DNA of 64,000 nucleotides from Bacillota bacterium. Its GTDB lineage: Bacteria > Bacillota > Clostridia > Acetivibrionales > JAMNXU01. Location: contig JAMNXU010000006.1 of assembly GCA_023623175.1 (NCBI GenBank), forward strand, positions 35,943 to 99,942, read 5' to 3'. The translations under genes and the position numbers were made by a program. A model generated the notes under the pieces. It was given only the letters and a program-made list of their open reading frames with translations, was not told the DNA's origin and did no database searches. Each line of letters starts with the position of its first letter. Position 1 is the stretch's first letter. Below are positions 59,243 through 64,000 of the stretch, in pieces.

Positions 59243-59686
59243 TCACTTTTCAACAATCCTCCGGAAGAATTCTATTGCTCCTTTCACATCCCTTTCATTC
59301 GGGTGCCCTTTTGCAATCCCGCCAATCAACTTAAAAGGCCCAAATGTGTCAAAACCTCTGCACCCGTAAATCCCAATCAACCGGCAGGATTTCTCCCTAA
59401 TGACCTGCTCTATTTCTTTTGTGTAATTCCCTTTTACACCATAAGTATTTATAAGAAATACCTGCTTGTTGCCTGGCAGATTGTTTTTGGCAAATTCCAC
59501 AACCTGCTTGCTGAATTTAGCAAAATATATCCCTGATGCAAAACCTATCACATCGTAATCAGATAAGTCTTTCTTTTTACATTCAACCACGTTAATTAGC
59601 TCTGCATCATACAATTCTTTAATGGCATCCAGAAGTTTTTTAGTATTTCCATGATGCTGGGAATAGTATACAATAGCTGCCTTCAT
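59243..59686 (-). CDS. Flavodoxin
   Basis: 147 residues with the FMN phosphate loop Y-Y-S-Q-H-H-G-N-T-K-K near residue 7, then I-G-F-A-S-G-I-Y-F and N-T-Y-G-V-K-G. A short-chain flavodoxin acts as a low-potential electron carrier, useful for radical SAM and glycyl radical activation. The frame extends 23 codons upstream, but GGAGGATTCTT marks this ATG as the start. Confidence 0.9.
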   Translation of the reverse strand: MKAAIVYYSQHHGNTKKLLDAIKELYDAELINVVECKKKDLSDYDVIGFASGIYFAKFSKQVVEFAKNNLPGNKQVFLINTYGVKGNYTKEIEQVIREKSCRLIGIYGCRGFDTFGPFKLIGGIAKGHPNERDVKGAIEFFRRIVEK

Positions 59687-59760
59687 AAGAATCCTCCCGT
59701 TTTTCATTGATCTTTCACCTGAGAAAGTGTCTTTCCATACATCCAAACAAACCACTCAAA

Positions 59761-60552
59761 TTATCCTATTACCTGGTTTACATAATTAATTACATTATCT
59801 GAGCAAAAATACTCTTCATGAGAAATATTATCGAATATTTTAACTTTCGCATTTCTGAAACTGCGTGAAAGTTTTTGTTGTAAAGAAAAACCTAAAACTT
59901 TGTCATCAACTGATCCAATAATATAAACCGGACATTCTACATTTTCAGCATATTTTGCAGTGCGTATGTTATTTGAAATAAATACCTTTAAGGGTCCCCA
60001 GAATATAGGGATAATTTTGTTATATAAATCTGAAAGGTCCCTGTATCCTGCGGCTATAACCAGGGAATGACATTTCCTGACGCTTGCCAGATATGTTGCG
60101 ATTCCTGCTCCGTAACTATGTCCCATTATTATAATCTCGCTGTCGGGGTAGTGATTCCTTGTCCATTCATATAAATCTTCAGCGGATTGCTTCATCGTTT
60201 TCAAATTCATTCTACCGCTGCTATCCTGGGTTCCATAATAATCTACTGAAATAAAAGGGTAATCAAATCCGGGGGAATACTTACCAACAGAATTGTATGC
60301 AATATAATTAGAACCGCCAAAAAACAATATAACCTTGTTGCTGTTTTTCGAATCAAGATTATTGCCATAACCGGTCAATGTATCTTTGAAGCGAATAAAT
60401 TGAGGAGTGCAATAGATATCCGTCATCTTTTTTGCGTTTTTATAAAATGAATAGCTTATTGTTTGCAAAATAAAACTGCATCCAAATTCCGCTAACAAGA
60501 ACCACATTATGATCTTTAATAAAATCCTGATAATACCCATATTTTTCTCCAT
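59761..60552 (-). CDS. Membrane-anchored alpha/beta hydrolase
   Basis: 263 residues with one N-terminal membrane helix (residues 8-27), then an alpha/beta hydrolase domain: F-F-G-G-S-N oxyanion turn near 78, nucleophile G-H-S-Y-G-A near 145, an acidic residue in G-S-V-D-D-K near 215 and His in N-I-S-H-E-E near 242. Likely faces the outside of the membrane. Substrate unknown. Ribosome binding site AAAGGAATG. Confidence 0.85.
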   Translation of the reverse strand: MEKNMGIIRILLKIIMWFLLAEFGCSFILQTISYSFYKNAKKMTDIYCTPQFIRFKDTLTGYGNNLDSKNSNKVILFFGGSNYIAYNSVGKYSPGFDYPFISVDYYGTQDSSGRMNLKTMKQSAEDLYEWTRNHYPDSEIIIMGHSYGAGIATYLASVRKCHSLVIAAGYRDLSDLYNKIIPIFWGPLKVFISNNIRTAKYAENVECPVYIIGSVDDKVLGFSLQQKLSRSFRNAKVKIFDNISHEEYFCSDNVINYVNQVIG

Positions 60553-60674
60553 TTTTCATTCCTTTACCGGATTACCCAGATTCCGAATAAATTCAGAATG
60601 GAACTGCTTTCAGTTTATCATTCGACCATGCGTCAAAGTCAAGAGACAATTTGCAACCGGTGCAGTTCATTGTC

Positions 60675-60857
60675 TCATGTTAAAATCAACAGCATCGGTG
60701 TTCGGAAACTCAAAGGCGGGTATCCTGTCAGGCAGCATCCCGGAAATACCAGCAAGCTTACTTCCTGATTGCCGGCTTCATATATAGCTTTTTTAATAAT
60801 ACAATAATTTTTTAGAATATCACCCGAAACCGCAAATTGATATGCAGCAATTTTCAT
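60675..60857 (-). pseudogene. N-terminal remnant of a carbon-nitrogen hydrolase (nitrilase superfamily)
   Basis: M-K-I-A-A-Y-Q-F-A-V-S-G-D-I-L-K-N, then S-L-L-V-F-P-G-C-C-L-T-G-Y-P-P, matches the first 50 residues of a nitrilase-type amidase, including the region of the catalytic Glu (here P-G in place of P-E, Glu lost). The frame then wanders and stops at 60 residues; the Lys and Cys parts are absent. A dead fragment. Confidence 0.7.
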
Positions 60858-61044
60858 ATTGTTATCCTTTAATCTGCCTTTAGTTATTCATTTTACCATA
60901 GCCAATATTTTAACAGGAAAATTACAACTATCAAAACCATTTGAATTAATGTTATTTAAAACTTTACCATTCTGGCTTTGAACAATAATTAACCGGCACA
61001 GGATTCACATCTTTCCTGTCAATTCTCGATGCACAGCCTTGTAA

Positions 61045-62310
61045 TCAGGACGCCCTTTCTTGACTAACTTTTTCGTTTTTTTGCTCATCCTTGCTTTCCC
61101 CGGAAGTCGTATTATCCATTTTTATGGCACCGGAGCGAAGCAGGGCAATCTTTGCACTTACAGGACCGATTAACTCATACAGGACCGAAGATGATAAGAT
61201 AATTGTCAGAAGCATATTGCCCATTGAATTGGCCAAAATTCTTTTGCCCAAAAAAGCGAGTCCAATGGCTACTCCTGCTTGAGGAATTAAAGCCAACCCT
61301 AAATAATTCCTTACTTCCCTTGTGGTTTTCGCTATAAGGCATCCCAGGTAAGCACCCAGATATTTACCCACAATACGAATAATAAAATAGGATATGCCTA
61401 TTATTCCCAGGGTATTGAACGCGCTGATGTCCAAATTCATTCCTGAAACGACGAAGAATATTGACAAAACAGGTGGAGTAAATCTTTCAACCTGCTTATA
61501 TAATTCCTTATCTTTGGTCATATTGATATAGGTGGTGCCAAACACCATGCAGGAAAGTAAGGGAGAAATATCCACAGCAGCGCATAGCCCCGCAATCCCA
61601 AGAAGAAGAGATATAGTCAATATCAGCCGATTATCCTCACTCCGTTTTGGGGTCATCAACTTGCTCAGAATTACTCCGCTTACAATCCCGATTGCCAAAG
61701 CAGCAATATTATAAACTACGGGCATGATGATCTCAGAAGAAGAAATACTTTCTCCGACATCAGCGTTGACAAAAGCGGAAGCTATACTGAAAGCGATGAG
61801 ACAGACAGCATCATCAATTGCGACTACCTGAAGCAAGGTATTTACAAAATTCCCACGTGCATGATATTGCCTGATAGTAACCATTGTGCTTGCCGGTGCT
61901 GTGGCTGTTGCGATTGCCCCTAAAAGCAGGCAGAAGTCCCAATTCAAATGGAATATATAATGGATAGAGATTGTGACAATTATTCCTGCTAATAAAGATT
62001 CAAATAAAGTAATCACAATAACACCAAATCCGGTTTCATGAATATTCTCTTTCTTGAAGAATCGACCAACGCCAAACGCAATAAAGGCTAAAGCAATGTC
62101 GCTGATAAACCCCATGTTTTCAACCATTTCACGTGGAATCAAATTCAAAACATACGGCCCTATCAAAATACCGGAAATAATATAACCAGTTACATTAGGC
62201 AGCTTTGCCAGCTTCGTGATACGAGTAAGTAAAAATCCGGCAAGCAAAATCATTGATAGAGAAATGAGAACAATAGTTGTGTTATTCAAATTATTGAAAA
62301 AGTTACCCAT
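61045..62310 (-). CDS. Cation:proton antiporter (CPA2-type sodium/proton exchanger)
   Basis: 421 residues with 12-13 membrane helices: L-P-N-V-T-G-Y-I-I-S-G-I-L-I-G-P-Y near residue 35, A-I-A-T-A-T-A-P-A-S-T helix break near 125, D-D-A-V-C-L-I-A-F-S near 160 (the ion-binding Asp pair), then a short charged C-terminus (S-K-D-E-Q-K-N-E-K). No RCK/TrkA domain is attached. It exchanges Na+ or K+ for H+. The start behind AGGGGCG is preferred over the open 24 codons upstream. Divergent from a LysR regulator. Confidence 0.9.
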   Translation of the reverse strand: MGNFFNNLNNTTIVLISLSMILLAGFLLTRITKLAKLPNVTGYIISGILIGPYVLNLIPREMVENMGFISDIALAFIAFGVGRFFKKENIHETGFGVIVITLFESLLAGIIVTISIHYIFHLNWDFCLLLGAIATATAPASTMVTIRQYHARGNFVNTLLQVVAIDDAVCLIAFSIASAFVNADVGESISSSEIIMPVVYNIAALAIGIVSGVILSKLMTPKRSEDNRLILTISLLLGIAGLCAAVDISPLLSCMVFGTTYINMTKDKELYKQVERFTPPVLSIFFVVSGMNLDISAFNTLGIIGISYFIIRIVGKYLGAYLGCLIAKTTREVRNYLGLALIPQAGVAIGLAFLGKRILANSMGNMLLTIILSSSVLYELIGPVSAKIALLRSGAIKMDNTTSGESKDEQKNEKVSQERAS

Positions 62311-62580
62311 GATGAACGCCCCTTTACAACATGAAATGCTGTTCCGTTCCAAATTTAACGATTTTCTTTTAGTGCGAATCATGAACGAACAAGTTTTTGT
62401 TTGGAACTGAAAATAATAACTAAAGTGATCTGTAGTGTCAGGCAGTGGCTTAATAATATTTAAAAATTAGAACATGCCATGCAAATATAAGGTGTTGCTT
62501 CATTATCATTGCCTCCGTACCTGATTTATGCTATCATTATACTCATAAATTCAATAAATAAAATTTATAATTTTTTTGGA

Positions 62581-62600
62581 TATAATAATACTTCATTATA
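62581..62600. promoter_or_regulatory. LysR-type binding site candidate
   Basis: TATAAT and ATTATA flank eight bases, a T-N11-A-like dyad, between the divergent antiporter and LysR genes, 17 bp before the lysR start. Assignment inferred from position. Confidence 0.4.
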
Positions 62601-62616
62601 ATTGGAGATGAACAAA

Positions 62617-63519
62617 ATGATTGACATAAGACTTTATACCTTGTTAGAGGTGGTTAAGTTTAACAGTTATACACGTGCGGCGGAGCATCTTTCCTTGACA
62701 CAACCGGCCGTAACTCAGCATATAAAACAATTGGAGAAGGAACTGAATATTAAAATTTTTAACCGCGTCGGAAAAGAGATTAAACCCACAAATGAAGGAA
62801 ATATCGTTATACAATATGCCCGCAGAAATATTGCCCTGTACGAGAGGATGAAGCAGAGTCTTCAAGATATAAAACGCCACGTAAGGCGGCTTACGGTTGG
62901 GATTACTCATACTGCTGAAAGTAATGCCGTAGCGGAAGTATTGGGAAGGTATAGTTCCAAAAACCCGGGTACGACCATAACAATAATTTCTGATTCTATA
63001 AATAATCTTTATAATATGCTTAAAAATTATGAGATAGATTTAGCTGTTGTCGAAGGTAAAATTCAAGATACCAGCATAAATTCACTTCTGCTTGACACAG
63101 ATTCATTAATGTTAGTAGTATCCAACAATAACCCCCTGGCCAAAAAAAGTATGGTTACCATAAACGAATTAAAAAAACAGCCTCTAATTCTCCGCAGGCC
63201 ATCGTCAGGAACAAGAAATCTGTTTGCGGCGCATTTAGAAAGTCAGAACATGTCACTTGATGATTTTAATGTTATTTTGGAAGTTGATAATATTGCCACA
63301 ATTAAAGACCTTATAAGGCGTGATATAGGGGTGTCTATCCTTGCCCGCAGCGCATGTCTTGACGAACTGAAAAAAGGTAAGATTACTGTTTTGCCCATAG
63401 AAAACCTCAGCATGATTCGGGAAATCAATATTCTGTATCACAATGATTTTAAGCATGTAGATATTTTGGAAAGTATTATGAAGGAATACAATAAGGTGGT
63501 GAAGTTTTACACATCCTAA
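62617..63519 (+). CDS. LysR family transcriptional regulator
   Basis: 300 residues with a LysR HTH: F-N-S-Y-T-R-A-A-E-H-L-S-L-T-Q-P-A-V-T-Q-H-I-K-Q-L-E-K-E-L. The ligand domain holds two Rossmann-like lobes (T-V-G-I-T-H-T-A-E-S at its start). Its subtype resembles CysL/CbbR-like regulators of small carboxylates or ions. Divergent from the antiporter, so it probably activates it. Start chosen at ATG after TTGGAGATGAACAAA rather than the upstream TTG or ATG. Confidence 0.92.
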   Translation: MIDIRLYTLLEVVKFNSYTRAAEHLSLTQPAVTQHIKQLEKELNIKIFNRVGKEIKPTNEGNIVIQYARRNIALYERMKQSLQDIKRHVRRLTVGITHTAESNAVAEVLGRYSSKNPGTTITIISDSINNLYNMLKNYEIDLAVVEGKIQDTSINSLLLDTDSLMLVVSNNNPLAKKSMVTINELKKQPLILRRPSSGTRNLFAAHLESQNMSLDDFNVILEVDNIATIKDLIRRDIGVSILARSACLDELKKGKITVLPIENLSMIREINILYHNDFKHVDILESIMKEYNKVVKFYTS

Positions 63520-63535
63520 AATAAAGATCATCGTC

Positions 63536-63690
63536 TCATAGCCCCTTGGCCAGAAATGATCTTGCTTCCTCAATATCCTTAAAATTACTGGAGGTTGGTT
63601 AATCATAATTCTGTAGCTATTTTTAAGCATAAGTCCTATCGTTTCCGAAGGGCTTATCCCAATTTGCTCCAATTCACCGGATTCCAATTT
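63536..63690 (-). pseudogene. Decayed RelB/DinJ-type antitoxin
   Basis: Frame one reads E-L-E-Q-I-G-I-S-P-S-E-T-I-G-L-M-L-K-N, the ribbon-helix-helix of a RelB/DinJ antitoxin (compare L-G-I-S-P-S-E-A-I-N-L-F). After N-Q-P the sense shifts by one frame: S-S-N-F-K-D-I-E-E-A-R-S-F-L-A-K-G-L and TGA at 63536, the usual C-terminal helix. The 5' beta strand is missing and no toxin gene follows within the window. Confidence 0.6.
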
Positions 63691-64000
63691 TTATTGATTA
63701 CTTCCTTGAAAAAAGTAATAACACATACTTTGGCAATCTTATTGCATATTAACTGGGTACAAAAGCTTATTAATAATACTTCAATACTTCTTATTAATTC
63801 ACTTTTATGTCATATCCAACATTATAAAGTATTATTATGCCATAGAAGAAAACATCGCAAAAAACGCTAGCTTCATTTCTCCAGCTTGTTTTTGGTACAA
63901 TGAAAACCGAGCGTTCCGGAACTTAAAAAACCCTGCATAAAATGGGAAAAACTCCATTGCAAGCACCCCTAAAAAATAATACCCTTTAAGTTGTCCACAC
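63691..64000. other. Right edge, no gene recognised
   Basis: AT-rich sequence with no ORF of coding character, RNA gene or clear repeat. The window edge may cut into a neighbouring gene. Confidence 0.4.

Noticed and set aside
59140..59247. 34-codon frame overlapping the flavodoxin stop (GTGA)
   Set aside because: Overlap could be chance; no recognised family and no separate ribosome site.

Overview
The window looks like chromosomal DNA of an anaerobic, low-to-mid GC Firmicute of the class Clostridia. Evidence: a glycyl radical enzyme with its activase, an Mrp/DUF134 pair, an ECF transporter S component, BlaI/M56, a PadR/DUF1700 pair, Nif11-type RiPP leader peptides, AGGAGG-type ribosome binding sites, and GGGGACGGTTCTC-type dispersed repeats of a kind seen in many Clostridia. 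No rRNA, tRNA, CRISPR array, riboswitch or intact transposase was seen.

Layout. 1-5 kb: end of a glycosidase-like gene, an Fpg/Nei-like DNA glycosylase, a Nudix hydrolase, PadR plus a short DUF1700 protein, a DUF368 lipid-carrier transporter and a membrane diguanylate cyclase. 5-10.3 kb: a glycyl radical enzyme and its activase bracketed by dispersed-repeat blocks, then a URO-D-like methyltransferase-type protein. 10.4-12.6 kb: Mrp ATPase and DUF134 behind a long leader with a dual-operator promoter and a 21-22 bp periodic repeat array. 12.6-23.7 kb: PHP phosphatase, PNPOx-like protein, a PEP/pyruvate-binding protein with a RecA/KaiC-like front end, an RlmI-type methyltransferase, a radical SAM protein sharing a palindromic operator with a TetR gene 1 kb away, PlsC and a broken XRE/zinc-ribbon gene. 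23.7-27.7 kb: a sugar operon (two TIM-barrel isomerases, split transketolase), in which the transketolase C subunit is frameshifted.

27.8-43.4 kb is the most accessory part. A Nif11/NHLP peptide-export locus runs on the minus strand: five precursor genes whose leaders are all exactly 71 residues to the Gly-Gly, an HlyD-type adaptor and two ABC exporters, one of which has lost its N-terminal peptidase and half its membrane domain. Within the locus, on the plus strand, sits a GT4-PlsC fusion gene preceded by a coupled 29-codon ORF. Beyond the precursors lies a DUF2264 gene and a second GT4-PlsC paralog with about 180 residues of its glycosyltransferase catalytic domain deleted in frame. No RiPP-modifying enzyme is visible. 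A GNAT gene, a C-terminally short MocR regulator and a divergent ECF S component follow.

44-64 kb: a dipeptide/oligopeptide ABC transporter with two ATPases fused into one chain, a BlaI/M56 pair with a decayed serine hydrolase, an ABC-2 export operon under a TetR repressor, two alpha/beta hydrolases, a MATE pump, a flavodoxin, a cation/proton antiporter and a divergent LysR regulator.

Two features recur. Many intergenic regions just upstream of start codons hold degenerate short-period tandem arrays (13 to 28 bp, commonly 21-22 bp) with no shared sequence. And there are many broken genes (transketolase C, NHLP peptidase, GT4 paralog, PhnB, serine hydrolase, histidine phosphatase, nitrilase, antitoxin, XRE), which suggests a decaying accessory genome or some indel errors in the assembly.
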